From assembly GCA_027405735.1 (NCBI GenBank), contig JAPEHQ010000027.1, forward strand, positions 1-64,000: a stretch of 64,000 nucleotides of DNA. The letters run 5' to 3'. Below the pieces are notes generated by a model. That model was not told where the DNA came from. It did not search any database and was given only the letters and a program-made list of their open reading frames with translations. Positions 34,397-46,148 of this stretch are shown here, piece after piece. Every line of letters starts with the position of its first letter. Position 1 is the stretch's first letter. The position numbers were made by a program, and so were the translations under genes. The DNA is from Mucor racemosus. Its lineage: Eukaryota > Mucoromycota > Mucoromycetes > Mucorales > Mucoraceae.

Positions 34397-36520
34397 AATA
34401 AGTCCACAGCAACTCGGGGAGGCTAAACCTTTTGCAATTCTGCCGATTCGCACGAGACATGCTTACCATTGAAACGAGAGCTTATTTAGATCCATATTTG
34501 GCGAAAATTGGTGAGCATACTAATTTTGATGGGTGTGAACTGCAGGTAATCAACTTTTTGTTCCAATTTACCAAAAGCACAATGATCCATGCAAACTGAT
34601 AGCTGATAGACTTGTAGTATTTACCCATTTCTATGTTCATTATGTAGAGTGGTAGCTTACCTGGATTATTACTTATAATAAAAATTGCATTTTTAATTGT
34701 TTTCATTAGAAGAGAGCAGTACAGTATAAGTGAACTCTGGCATTAATTTTCTCGACATGCAGTAGCTTGTGAAAGTTGCTGCCCTTTGATACCATTGCAT
34801 CGAAGATGTGTACCTACCCTCACGTAAAGTTGCAGGTTAATAGGATTGAAATTCATTGAGATGAGGTTTTAGTTGTCGGTTTTTTTTGCGGTTGTAAAAA
34901 ATAGGTTTCATATAGTTTTCAAATGTTTTCGCTTAATATTGAGTCGAATCACGTAAAATCTTTCAAGAAGATGTACCTTCACTTTATGGGCCATTGATAT
35001 CTCTTGGAAAATAGAAATACAATATTAATCCCAGAATATTAGTGCACTGGCCAAACATTGACCAAAATTTAACCACCAAGATTCACCTGAAATATATTGT
35101 AACAAATTGAGCATCTAAATTAAAGTATTAATTTTTTATACAGTATTCACAAGATCGATGTAACTATAAGGTACTCTGCATTTTTTGTTTCAGCAAAGAA
35201 TATTGATTTTTCGTCGAGATAATTAACTTAATAGTTTATATTACAGCTTAACCCTACGGTAACTGGGTTTCAAACTCGATCTGTGTTGAGAAATGGGTTT
35301 CGGGATTTAAAATAATAGTAGAAATAAAGTGGATAGATCAGATAATATGTTACTGATCGTTATAAAAAGATATGTGTTATGTATTTAAGAGTAATAATTG
35401 TCAAGAGTAAATAATAAAAGATACAAAAATGATGGTTTCCTTTCTTAATTTAAAAGGATGTATTCAATTAATGTACTTAAGAGGATAGTTTCCTGTCTAT
35501 TAGTAACAGAATGTATTCCAGGCTTAAGATTTGTAATAACAATATTGACGGTTTCCTAACGACTTAACAAGGATGTATTCAATAATGTACTTAAGAGGAT
35601 AGTTATCTATTATATAGAATGTATTCCAGGATTAAGATTTAGATTATAAACAAGTAAAAATATACTAATGTATAAGGGATTGAGATTTTAAATAAGAAAA
35701 GAGCTAATTTTTATTTAATATCATATTTTGGTGGCATATTTATAGAAAAAGGATTGTTATTGTTTTACTGATTTAAGGATTGAAGAGAAAATGAATTCAT
35801 GTTGGGGATAATATTTTAAGGGCCGAAAGGTCTGGTTTGCAACATCTGACAAATCGACCAGAAAATGATCGAAAAAAACAAAATTGCTTAATGGCCCATG
35901 AACTGCAAAGTAAGTAGACCTAGTGCTTTAAATAGTTTTTGTACAGTTTTTAATTCTGCATCCATCTAAATAAAATTCAAAAAAATGCTTCACGTAAAAT
36001 TTTGCATAAAACGTAATTGAAATTTTGGAGGTTTTTTGAAGATATGCATTTCTTTTTATAAGTATATTTCAAATTTAATTTAGGATCGTCATGCACCACA
36101 AAATCATCTATCGATCAAGCTATTGCAGAACATTCTAGCTGCATTTTTTGTAGAGAAAGCAAGATTTTTGTGATTTTTTTTTCAAATTCAGAATTTGGGA
36201 TAAGGGTATACAAGGGAAAATTGGGAGGTAGAAGCGAAGGTATCTCTTTGCACACATTTTTCAGGATATCTCCACGAAAAATCAGTATTTTGGAAAAAAC
36301 TAAATTGGGTCCGAGAGAGTTCAACAAGCTGGATGATATGAAGATAAAAAAAAGTGTTGTTTAATTTAACGAATGTTCTGAAATCTACTACATAAATGTC
36401 AAAAAAATGAAAAAAAAATAAAAGTGCTCAGAATTTTTTTAAGCCAAAATATGTTATAGAGTGCTTTAAAACAAGCAAGTTTTATTATTAAAAGTTGTTA
36501 ATATAGCTTAATGTTTCGTA
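34397..36520. repeat. Right arm of large palindrome
   Basis: Mirror of 28600-30131, longer by the solo LTR insertion at 35284-35844. Small differences begin to accumulate beyond about 36250. Confidence 0.8.
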
Positions 36521-36905
36521 GAGATATGAAGCTTCAAAGTTTTCAATTTTACCAATTAAATGCCTGTAAAAACCTGAAACATTAGCACTGAAAACGTTAT
36601 ATCAACTGCAAAAGATAGGATATTTTTGGATACTCATTTTTGGATAAAAGTGGAGCATCTCAGGTACATTGGTATATAATTTTTTTTGTGGTATTACTTA
36701 GTGGAAAAAAAGTAGAGTAGAGATGAAAAGTGAGTCCCAGTTTTCAAGTTAAAAAGCAGTGAATTTTACCTGTTTTTGAGTTTTCCGTGAGATATAAAAT
36801 AAATTTAGGAACAAGTATCATAATGCGACCAATTTATATCTGTTTAGTAGTGTCTAAGGTATATGTTAAAAAGCGTTTAGAATGAGGTTAATCATAGAAA
36901 AAGTG
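34880..36905 (+). repeat. Dispersed repeat family C, copy 4 (with LTR insertion)
   Basis: Collinear with copies 1 and 2 once the solo LTR is removed. Distal part (36640-36905) reads more like copy 1 than copy 2. Confidence 0.65.
35284..35844 (+). mobile_element. Solo LTR (family 3)
   Basis: A 561-base unit starting TGTTGAGAAATGG and ending GGTTTGCAACA, with the perfect inverted ends TGTTG/CAACA. It interrupts the sequence CTCGATCTGACAAATCG, which is intact in the left palindrome arm near 29240-29260. The duplicated target is TCTG, or ATCTG if one terminal A is shared. No internal retroelement genes. Confidence 0.85.
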
Positions 36906-38830
36906 GCATTTACGAGTATTATCGCATACAAATTTACATTTAAACTCACTAGACAAATCTCGCACAAAGAAATAAAACTAGGTTCAGGAGATTCCTCACA
37001 GTCTACAGATAAAATAACGAGGATTAGCGTTTAAATAACCGCAGTATGAGCATTTCAAACATATCAACTTTAATCTACTATTTGTAATTTGATAAATGTC
37101 AAATAATGTACAGAAACTCTTGTAAATGAGTATATATACCAATTGTTGTTGATAATCATTGCATTTTTAGTCCAATGATATATTTAAACACAAATTCAGA
37201 TCAAATCTGAACGAGAAGTTGAGGGGATACATTGCGGCAAGGATTATTTCAAGTATCCTGTGCTGTAGTTTTAAACGAAATCTAGTTTTCAAGAGGCATT
37301 TAACATGAATCATGGGATAAAAAAGCTATTGTTTACAACGCGGACGTATATAATTGTCCTGAAGAAAGAGAAACATTATTTTTGAATAGCAAGTGAAGTA
37401 TATCAAGGATCAGATAAGGCATCTTTAAAGGATTTTCTAGGAAAAAAAAGGAATAAACAGATTCAAAAAAACATTTGTTAGTGCCACCACGTTTTTTTTT
37501 AAGCAATTAGCAATGTAATATGAAGAGTTACAATGCTCTTTCCATTTACAAATTGCATTTCCAAATTGATTCGGTGCTTGAAAAGCGCTACATCACACCA
37601 ACAAAAATCTTGCATAGGCATATACTTTTTATAGTCAATGGAGATAAAAATAGCATATGAAATATACATGTAATAGTTACGTTTATGTCCATTCTATTTA
37701 TTGGAAATTGATAGTATTTTACAATGTAATTCTTGCTACAATCACTGAAAGCTGAATTTTATTGAATATAAATATTATTTGTAATGGTTTTCTAAAATAC
37801 ATTCGCAGTTGAATAGTATTTAAATATAAGGTTCGATATTGTATCCCAACAAGTCTGGCTCCCTAGCAACATAAAATGTCGATCATACCCATAAAGGGAT
37901 CACCAAGTATATAAATGTTAATTGAAGTTTTCCTGATTGGCGAAAATCTCTGCAGCTTACCGCCATTTGCATCATATAAATCTAAATGAAAAACTTGACA
38001 TATAAAAAGTGTAGTAAAAAATGACAATCATCGGCATAAACTTCGTATGTAAAATGATGCGTATATTACAAATGATATCATTTTTCTTGTCCAACAGAGC
38101 ACGCAATAGTTTGCACTGCGCCAATATGTACCGTATGCATCCTTGATAAACTAAATGTATTTTGCCAAGATAAACACTGAGCAAAAATATAGAAATCCCA
38201 GACATTAATGGTTCAAGACATTCGGTAACTTTCACCTATTTCACCGACGAAATGGCGCTCGGTTATCCTCAATAAAAATTGATGAATACAAGAGATGTTG
38301 TAATAATTTCACGCAACAATCGACTGCAAGAATGAAAAATCCCTCATTCTATATACAGTTTTTGAAATCTGGGTAAAAATAGCCAAGGTTGACTATTTGT
38401 TTGTCATACAATCGCTTGCTTTTATCAAATACGGTATTTTAAATCCTAAAATTCATAAACGCTCTACAAAAATAGGACTCCATGTACACAATTTAATAAT
38501 AGAAATGTATGTAATTGTCATAATGTGCTGCACCACATTATGAACAAGCGTGAGGTCGCCTGGTTTTCTTTAAAAGGTAAAAACCAGTAAAAAGGATGGA
38601 AACAAGGAGTAAAAAAAAATACAAGCAATGGCTATTTACGACCATTGAATTTAAACCCACACATGTTATTTTGTATAACAAAAAAAATACTTGAGTTGAT
38701 GGAATCATAAGAAACCATTTCATAAAATATATAGTAAACAGGGCAAAGGATTATGAAATAAAAAAGATGATGTTCTAATACCTTATTTAGGGATATTTTT
38801 CATTTTTTTAGTTTTACCTCGGCTCTACAA
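36906..38830. other. AT-rich intergenic DNA upstream of the Nudix gene
   Basis: About 1.9 kb without a supported gene. The minus-strand frame at 37972-38235 is rich in Ile/Leu/Phe and has no recognisable domain. No repeat family of this window is present. Confidence 0.5.
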
Positions 38831-38838
38831 AAAAGCGT

Positions 38839-38845
38839 TATAAAG
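38839..38845 (+). promoter_or_regulatory. TATA box of the Nudix gene
   Basis: TATAAAG, 90 bases before the ATG at 38935, followed by a CT-rich tract (about 38860-38915) of the kind often found between TATA and start codon in fungi. Confidence 0.6.
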
Positions 38846-38934
38846 GCCCCCATTTTCCTTGAAGCTTCTCTCTCTCTTTTCTTTTTTTCCTCCTCTTCTT
38901 CTTCTTTTTTATATATTTTTTAAAAAACAGCGAT

Positions 38935-40448
38935 ATGCCTGATTTCAAACTATTCAAGAAAAAGAGCAAAACACCATCTGATACATCAAAGGAACCAGAG
39001 ATGGTTTATAGTATGACTCCTAGACATGGTCATGCTCAAGATGTATTTGATGAGAATAATGTCCGTCAAGTTGCGGGTTGTTTACCTATTGACCCAATTC
39101 ATAAGAGGTTTCTATTAGTAACCTCATCAAGTAATCCTGGTGTATGGGTTATTGTAAGTTCTTGTTGTTTAATTCTATGTAAACATATATTGATTATATA
39201 TATTATTAGCCTAAAGGTGGTTGGGAGAAAGATGAAACGCAAAAGCAAGCTGCCATGAGAGAAACATGGGAGGAAGCAGGTGTTAAAGGTGTTATTACAA
39301 GACACATTGGTGTATTTGCAGAGAAATCAAAGACTGGTGTTAAAGCACATCATTGGATTTATGAAATGGAAATTAAAGAAGTAACTAAAAAGTTTCCCGA
39401 GCAAAAGAAAAGAGAACGTCGTTGGGTAAGTGTTGTATGTGTGTGTGTATGTGTGCGTCAATTCACCCATTCAAATTAGTTTACATACGATGAAGCTGTG
39501 CTTGTAGTGAAAGCAAATTATATTCATGATGCACTCAGTATGTCAAGTTTAAGCCCTCTTGCTCATCCAAATCCAGAATCTTTGCAAACCGACAAAAAGA
39601 AAAAGGATAAAAAGGAAAAGAAAAAGAAGAACAAGGACCTGGCTATTGGAGAAAATGTAGATGAGGAGGAGGATGAAGACGATGAGGAGAAAAAGAAGGA
39701 GAAAAAGGACAAGAAAAAGAAGAAGGATAAAAAGAAGAATAAATCAGACGGAGAGGAATCCGCAGAGGAAGAGCCTTTGGTTGATGAAAATGGCGTGCCA
39801 TTGACTGAAGAACAAAAGGACGCTTTAAAGAAGGAAAAGAAAAAGAACAAGAAGAAAAATAAAAAGAAGGGCGAAATTACAGAATTAACAGGAGAAGAAT
39901 TACTAACTCCACCTGCTTATGTCAATGCAACACCTTTAGGTAGAGTAGATATTACTCCACCTTCAAAAATTAATACACCTACGGAAGAAGTTGTTAAGCC
40001 ATTAAATTCCATTCCTAATCGTAATGCACAAATGCCAACCCCGTTGCCTTCTCAGCAACAACAGCAACAACAGCGTCAACAATATCCACCTCCTTCTCAA
40101 CGTCCATTACCTCAACAGTTTCCTATTGCACCACATCAACAGCAACAACAGTATCCACAACACCATCAACAGCAAAACCAGTATCCTCAACGTCCTCAAC
40201 AGCAACAACATTATTCTCAACATCCTCAACAGCAATATCCTTCTGTTAGACCACCACAACATCAATCTCCTCCAAATGGTCAGCGTCCACAACAACAACA
40301 ATTTCCCTTAAATGGTCAACATGTTCCTCAGCAACAACATCAATATCCTATTGCTGCTCAACGCCAACAACAATTACCTCGTCCTCAACAGCCACCATTC
40401 CATCCTGGTTATCAAAATGCACCTGCTGCAAACTTTAATAAACCATAA
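38935..40448 (+). CDS. Diphosphoinositol polyphosphate phosphohydrolase (Nudix) with long Lys-rich and Gln/Pro-rich tail
   Basis: Nudix enzyme of the DIPP/Aps1/Ddp1 group, which removes the beta-phosphate from inositol pyrophosphates and can cleave diadenosine polyphosphates. Exons 38935-39153, 39210-39425, 39480-40448 give 467 residues. The Nudix box runs from G76 to V98: GGWEKDE, seven residues, then RETWEEAGV, a full match to Gx5Ex7REUxEExGU with Thr in one hydrophobic slot. The preceding VAGCLPI and PGVWVIPKGG are typical of DIPPs. The catalytic domain ends near residue 170. Normal family members stop near 150-190 residues; here the same exon continues for about 290 residues: a Lys/Glu/Asp block (KKEKKDKKKKKDKKKNK), a short ordered-looking part, then a Gln/Pro-rich low-complexity end with many QQQQ runs. 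The tail's role is unknown; it could drive condensation or bind polyphosphate. Nudix assignment is very sure. Confidence 0.94.
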
Positions 40449-41068
40449 ACATCATAATTTTTGTTTATCCCTTTAAAATAAAACCTATTTACGTTTTTTT
40501 TTTTTTTATTTTTTCAACATTTGGCTAAACTATGTTTCGGAAATTACGCCATGTATAGAATTTTTTAAAGACTTTCTCAAATTCAAATATACAATTAAAA
40601 AATTATCAAAGCATTTCTTGAGATGTGTGGTATTTAATATTATTTTTTGTTTTTTGAACAAAACTTTATGAATTCATGTTTTGATGGGATTTTCAAACAA
40701 TTTGATTTTCAAATTTTTTTGTCAGTATCAAAAAACAATTGAAATACCGATATCAGGTTTTGCAACTTTTAACGATTTTCAACTAATAATTAGATTGTTT
40801 AAATTGTAAAAAGCGCAATAAACCTATTCATAGAGGTGTTTGATATGTTATCTTATTTTATTCTTATCGAATTAAGCAGATTTTTGGAAAAATATTGTAT
40901 TTTTTTGTGTATCACGTGAAGAAAAAAAGGGTCGCTTGAAAAATCAAAAAAGCGGAGGGGATGGCCCTCATAAGCCATTTTGATATAAAAACTATTACTA
41001 CTGCAAAGCTATGTAGTCCCTTTTCTTTCTTTATAAACATATACCATTCTCGAGAGGAAACCAAAAAA
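40449..41068. other. Intergenic between Nudix and J-domain genes
   Basis: Contains the polyadenylation signal AATAAAACC near 40489, T runs, and the 5' flank of the next gene. No further feature seen. Confidence 0.5.
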
Positions 41069-42550
41069 ATGGAAAGAGATACTATCAGTCTATATTTAAC
41101 ATTAGAATTAACTAAATCAGCGACTCCAGAAGAGATAAAAAAGGTATAAATGTGAAAAAAACAAAAGGATTTGAAACGCTAAATATAAATATTCCTTTCT
41201 TTATATATTTATATAAAGGCATACAGAAAATTAGCTCTTCGTTATCATCCTGACAAGAACCCAAACTGTGAAGATCAAGTATGTAATTTTATATACTCTT
41301 TTAAAACATACACTTACAGTTTCCATCTAGTTTCGAAGTGTCAATCATGCTTACGAGGTATATTATTCAAAAAAAGCCAAGCATAAAGTAAATCGAGATT
41401 TAACCATAAAAAGTCTAGCATAGATTCTTTCAGACCCTCAAAAGAGACGCATTTATGATCGATATGGTGCAGTTGGACTGAATATGGCAGATACAATGGG
41501 AAGCACCATGTTCTTGGATCCAGAAGTCGAAGCAATTGTCTTGGCATTCTTTTGTTTAGTGTCTATTGTAATTGTATCTCTATTGATTTGGTTGATTTTC
41601 ATCTGTTTAAGAGTAGATGCAACTATACAATGGCCTTGGTCAATTGTATTTATTCCACTTTGGTTGATCAATGCATTGGTTTTATGGGCAACCGTTTATC
41701 GAATGAAAAATTATGATCCTGCAAAGCATGAAGAACTCAATGGACAATTCAGTGCACAGCAACAGCAGCAAGAAGAAGAAGATGCTGAAGCAGATGAACA
41801 AGATGGGTTATTGGGGTCATCACAAAAACATATTTCTAAATTACAGCATCGAATCAATCAATATGTGCCATTCGTTCATTGCTGCCTTTTATCATTATTT
41901 CAAATATTCATCGCATTGCGATTAGATCATGTGATAAAATGGAAGATGATTTATGTATTTTTACCATTTTACTGCTATGAAATAGTAAATACATTGAGTA
42001 ATGGTAGAAAAGGATGGCTTTCTCGGAGTATAGCTGTAGTACAAATGACAGCAATTCTATTACAATTGATATATGGTAGCAGTGTATCTTGGGCTATTGT
42101 ATTTATACCTATTTACTGTTTGGGTTTATATTATGCTTATAAATTATGGAAACAATACAAAATCTTTGCAAGTTATCCTCAACGACAAGAAGCTCAACAA
42201 GGACAAATGCTGGTTATGGTAGCATCTTTGGTTTATGGAGTTTTATCAGTATTATTTTACACTGTATTAGGATTGATTATACGTCGCTTAGATGGATCAT
42301 CGCATATCAAGATGGGGTTCATTTTAATTCCTGTGTTTATTATATTGGTAAAAAATTATGCTTGATTTGATATCATTATATCTGATTATTCACCTTTTTT
42401 AAATAGGGCGTTGTCTTGTGCTGTACTGGTTGTTGCTTTCCTTGCATGTTGGTTGTATCATCTTTACCAATTGAAGAAGATCAAGAAAATGAACAAGCCT
42501 CAACCCAACAGCCACTTGTTCATTCTAGTAGACGAATTACAGATAATTAA
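41069..42550 (+). CDS. J-domain protein fused to TMEM185-like membrane domain
   Basis: Membrane-anchored Hsp40 co-chaperone candidate. Exons 41069-41143, 41219-41278, 41331-41357, 41424-42347, 42407-42550 give 409 residues. The J domain is at the N-terminus: MERDTISLYLTLELTKSATP, then AYRKLALRYHPDKNPN with the HPD triad at 35-37 that stimulates Hsp70 ATPase, then HAYEILSDPQKRRIYDRYG; it is spread over four small exons. The rest has about seven to eight hydrophobic spans arranged as in TMEM185/Fam11 proteins (IVFIPLWLINALVLWATVYR; IYVFLPFYCYEIVN; AIVFIPIYCLGLYYAYKLW), followed by a Cys-rich CCTGCCFPC near the C-terminus and a soluble tail. An acidic Gln-rich loop (QQQQEEEDAEADEQDG) lies between spans. 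Likely in the endoplasmic reticulum with the J domain in the cytosol, by inference. The exon of only 27 bases (41331-41357) is required for phase. Start is the first in-frame ATG of a canonical J domain. Confidence 0.9.
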
Positions 42551-42781
42551 AGTTTTGTCCTATTAACCTATAAACACCAAACCTTGGCAACATTACACAT
42601 TATAACCATAATAAAAAAAAAAAAGAAGTTTGAGGCTGGTGTAAATTGTAAGTTACCCGGCCTCCGACTTTGCCATGAAATATAAACTACCGAAAATGTT
42701 CTCAAACTTCCATTATATGTTTTATTTATAGTTGTTGTTTTTTGTTCCTGTAATTTCACTCTTTCTTCTTTTATATTTAAA

Positions 42782-44162
42782 ATGCTAAAAGTATTCCAAG
42801 ATCCTTTTAAAAAACGTCTTGCTTTATCATATCTATGGGATTGGGTCCTTGTGGTTATTATGACTGCAGCATTTTTTGCTATTGACAAAATTACGCCATT
42901 TCATAGAATGTTCTCTCTCGAAGATAAAACAATCATGTTTCCATATGCTGAAAAAGAATCTGTGCCTGTGTGGTTATTGCTAGTATGTATAGCTTTGTGA
43001 TGATTTGTATAAATGATGATTTTGATGTTTATATAGATTATTTGCTTTGTTGCGCCTATTATTGTTATTGCTGGTATCTCTCTCAGCGGTTATGGTTATA
43101 AGAGAAGTCTTCATGATTTTCATAGTGGCGTATTAGGTATATAACACTTTCCTCCTTTCTTTTTAAATATATAAATGTGCTCCTTATTTAATTAACCTAC
43201 ATTGTGTTTATTAGGCCTTTGTTTAGGCTTGGCCATGACAATTATGTTGACAGATGTGATCAAGGCATGTCATATATATATACATACATATATAAATATT
43301 AAAGCTAATTATAATATTCAATTAGGTTACTGCTGGTAGACCAAGACCAGATATGCTTTCTCGTTGTCAACCTCCAGCAGATGCCGTCGATCCTAGATTC
43401 GGATTAACAAGCGTAGACATTTGTACAACCGATATTTATTCTCATACTATGATTGATGGATTCAAAAGTTTTCCTAGTGGACATTCATCCTGTAATTAAA
43501 CATATGAGTTTGTGTGTGATACATTATTAACATGATTTTAATTTTTAGTTTCATTTGCTGGCTTGGGTTACTTGGCATTTTACATTGCTGGTAAAGTCAA
43601 GATGTTTGATGAAAAGGGAGTAAGTTAATATACAATTCATAAAAAGAGACTGTAAATCTGATCAAATATATATATATAGCATACATATAAAGGTTTCTTA
43701 TTCGCATTTCCCATCATTGGAGCATTATTAGTAGCAATTTCTCGCACAGAAGACTATCGCCATCATTGGCAAGATGTTACCATCGGCTCTTTATTAGGTA
43801 CATTTTGTGCGTACTTTGCATATAGACAATACTATCCAGGACTCTCACAAGATTCCTGCAGAGACCCATTTTTAACTCGTGTCGCCTATTGTAAACGAGG
43901 ATACGATGTAGAATCAGGCGTGGTGATCGGCACTGATTCCACCATGGCATTATTAAACTCACAACAGCAACAGCAACCTGGTATGCCTAAAAATTTAGGT
44001 AAATACCAACAAGACGATTTTAATAGTGAAGGATCAGGACAATCAGATTATACTAATCATCAACATGTTCCGCTTGATTATTCAACCGAGAATTTAATGT
44101 TAAATCAAACAGATTCAAACAACAGCACATCTCCATTAACCAATAATTCAAGGAGAAATTAA
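42782..44162 (+). CDS. Phosphatidic acid phosphatase, PAP2/LPP type (DPP1-like)
   Basis: Multi-span lipid phosphatase that dephosphorylates diacylglycerol pyrophosphate, phosphatidate or lysophosphatidate; probably vacuolar or plasma membrane. Exons 42782-42982, 43037-43136, 43215-43264, 43326-43491, 43549-43619, 43680-44162 give 356 residues, in phase. The three PAP2 signature blocks are complete: KVTAGRPRP (K117 to P125), PSGHSSFSFAG (H170) and SRTEDYRHHWQD (S217-R218, H224, D228). Six hydrophobic helices fit the family. The C-terminal 80 residues are polar and Gln/Asn/Ser-rich (NSQQQQQPGMPK). Intron 3 (43265-43325) appears to start with GC (GCATGT) instead of GT; it must be removed just there to keep K...RPRP in frame. 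It follows the J-domain gene by 230 bases on the same strand. Confidence 0.93.
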
Positions 44163-44171
44163 TAAATTTTA

Positions 44172-44354
44172 TTATAACAATAAATCATCCCATTCTTTTA
44201 TAAGTTCTATTCTTTCGGTTGAGAGAGGACCAAGTGCAAAAATACATGTGAGAGTTAAAAAGAATCCAAACCAAAAGGACGACTCTTGAATTGATGCCAC
44301 CCAAGGGTTTAATAAATGTTGCTGTATTACGTCAAGGAATTTTGAAAAGAGCAT
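44172..44354 (-). CDS. Small hydrophobic ORF, possible single-pass membrane protein
   Basis: A 60-codon frame on the minus strand with one strongly hydrophobic span (SSFWFGFFLTLTCIFALGPL) flanked by polar ends, terminating nine bases beyond the PAP2 stop on the other strand. Size and shape match small endoplasmic-reticulum accessory subunits, but I do not recognise a family. It could equally be chance within the PAP2 3' UTR. Codon content is less AT-biased than random frames nearby. Confidence 0.35.
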   Translation of the reverse strand: MLFSKFLDVIQQHLLNPWVASIQESSFWFGFFLTLTCIFALGPLSTERIELIKEWDDLLL

Positions 44355-44565
44355 TTTTATTGTTATATAATGTTTTATTTTTTACCGTAAATTCAGTATT
44401 CTTATATGCTTTTCATCCCCCCTCCCCTTCCCCCCCCCCAAAAAAAAAAGGAGGAAGGCAGCAATAATGATGGTTTGATCCATAACAATGTTTCGCTTAG
44501 TGATCGTATTTGTACAACCTCAACTCCGAATGCTGCTGACAGAATGGTATATGCGGACACTCATC

Positions 44566-44575
44566 TATATAAAAG
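44566..44575 (+). promoter_or_regulatory. TATA box of the saccharopine-dehydrogenase-like gene
   Basis: TATATAAAAG, 67 bases before the ATG at 44633. Upstream (44416-44450) lies a C-run/A-run tract. Confidence 0.6.
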
Positions 44576-44632
44576 TTGGTGAAACTGTATTCTATTCTAT
44601 TAATCTCGTTCTTTTTCTATTGTAAAATAAAC

Positions 44633-46148
44633 ATGGCTGCTACAGATTACAATCAAAGAAAGTATGATTTAGGTAAATTAATGTTGTCCCTCCTTTATAG
44701 TAAATCACTGGATATTAAATTGATGCCATCTCTTTATTAGTTGTCTTTGGTGCAACTGGTTTTACTGGTGCATTGACTTGCGAGTATTTAGCAGAGATTA
44801 AAGACAAGGTAAAAAAAGAAGAAGAAAATTCATTGATAAATATCAATATTTACATTTAGCTACTCCTTTAGAATCTTTCATGGGCCATTGCTGGTCGTAG
44901 TTTGGCCAAACTCGAAAAAGTACGAGACCGTCTTACCGAGTTGGATTCTACATTAAAGGTATATATTTGTAAACAACGATAAAGAAATCAACGACTAATT
45001 GATGGATATATAGGATATCGACATTCTTATTGCTGATTCTAGTCAACCTGATAGTTTAGACCGAGCCTTATCACAAACAAAAGTTGTCATTTCAACTGTT
45101 GGACCTTTTACAAGATATGGTACACCACTTGTAGAAGCCTGTATTCGTCAAAAAACCCATTACGTTGATACTACCGGTGAATACCCTTGGATTAAGAGTA
45201 TCATTACTTCCTTAGATTCCAAGGCCAAGGAAAACAATGTTATAATTGTACCTACATGTGGATTTGATTCTGTACCCAGTGATTTAGGTGTTTATATGCT
45301 TTCAGAATATGTCCACAACAAGCATAATCTTGATTTAGCCACTGTCAAAATGTCAGTGACCAAAGTAGTTGGTGCCGCTTCTGGTGGAACCATCCAGTCT
45401 TCAATCGAAGCCATGACCGATCCTTCATTAACTCGTCAACAACAAATGGACCCTTATTTATTAGCCACTCGTCGCGGTGTCGATAAGCCTTCATTACCCG
45501 TAATGAAACGTGATTATGATTTCGGTAACAAATGGCAATCCTTCTTTATAATGTCTGCTGTCAACGAAAAGGTTGTTAGACGTAGTTGGTCTATTTGGGC
45601 TGATCGTGGTAAGAGTTATGGTAATTTGTTTAGTTATAAGGAACATACTTCTACATCATTCTTGCGTGCTTTTATAATTACTTCCTTGTTGTATACTGTC
45701 TTTCCCATCTTTGGTTTGTTACTCAAGGTACCCTTCTTGCGTGAAAAGATCACAAAAGCATTGCCAGGTTCTGGTGATGGTCCTGATGCTGAAGTTAGAG
45801 CAAAGGGTTGTTTTGACATCGAATTTGTTGGTACTGCTGAAAATGAACCTTATGATGATCCCGTTCGTGTTCGAGGCATTGTTAAAGGTAAGAGAGAAAA
45901 GAAAAAGAAAAAAGTGTAATTTGACATCAATTACTGAATCTATGGCATTATTTTTAGGCTTTAGAGATCCAGGTTATGGTGATACTTGTCGCATGGTTGC
46001 TGAATCTGCCTTGTGTATTATTAAGAATTTGAATGATTTACCTGGAAAGGAAGGTGGTATTTTAACTCCTTCTACTGCCTTTGGTAATGTCTTGTTGGAT
46101 CGTTTAAGACATAACAATGGCATGGTCTTTGAAGTTAATGACATTTAA
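44633..46148 (+). CDS. Saccharopine dehydrogenase-like oxidoreductase (SCCPDH / trans-acting enoyl reductase family)
   Basis: NAD(P)-binding protein of the SCCPDH group; the animal protein sits on lipid droplets, and bacterial homologues act as enoyl reductases in lipid synthesis. It is not true saccharopine dehydrogenase of lysine biosynthesis. Exons 44633-44672, 44741-44808, 44872-44958, 45014-45887, 45958-46148 give 419 residues in phase. The N-terminal Rossmann motif VVFGATGFTG (14-23) is complete. Further hallmarks are SWAIAGRSLAKLEKV, VVISTVGPFTRYGTPLVEAC, HYVDTTGEYPW and the catalytic-region CGFDSVPSDLG. A hydrophobic stretch (AFIITSLLYTVFPIFGLLL) in the C-terminal half probably anchors it in a lipid membrane or droplet. 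The end GGILTPSTAFGNVLLDRL is typical. The physiological substrate is unknown for this family in fungi. Confidence 0.92.

Noticed and set aside
37972..38235. 87-residue minus-strand hydrophobic frame
   Set aside because: No domain, no conserved neighbour, composition typical of AT-rich spacer.
39563..39850. Phe/Ser-rich minus-strand frame
   Set aside because: Shadow of the Lys/Glu-rich tail of the Nudix gene.
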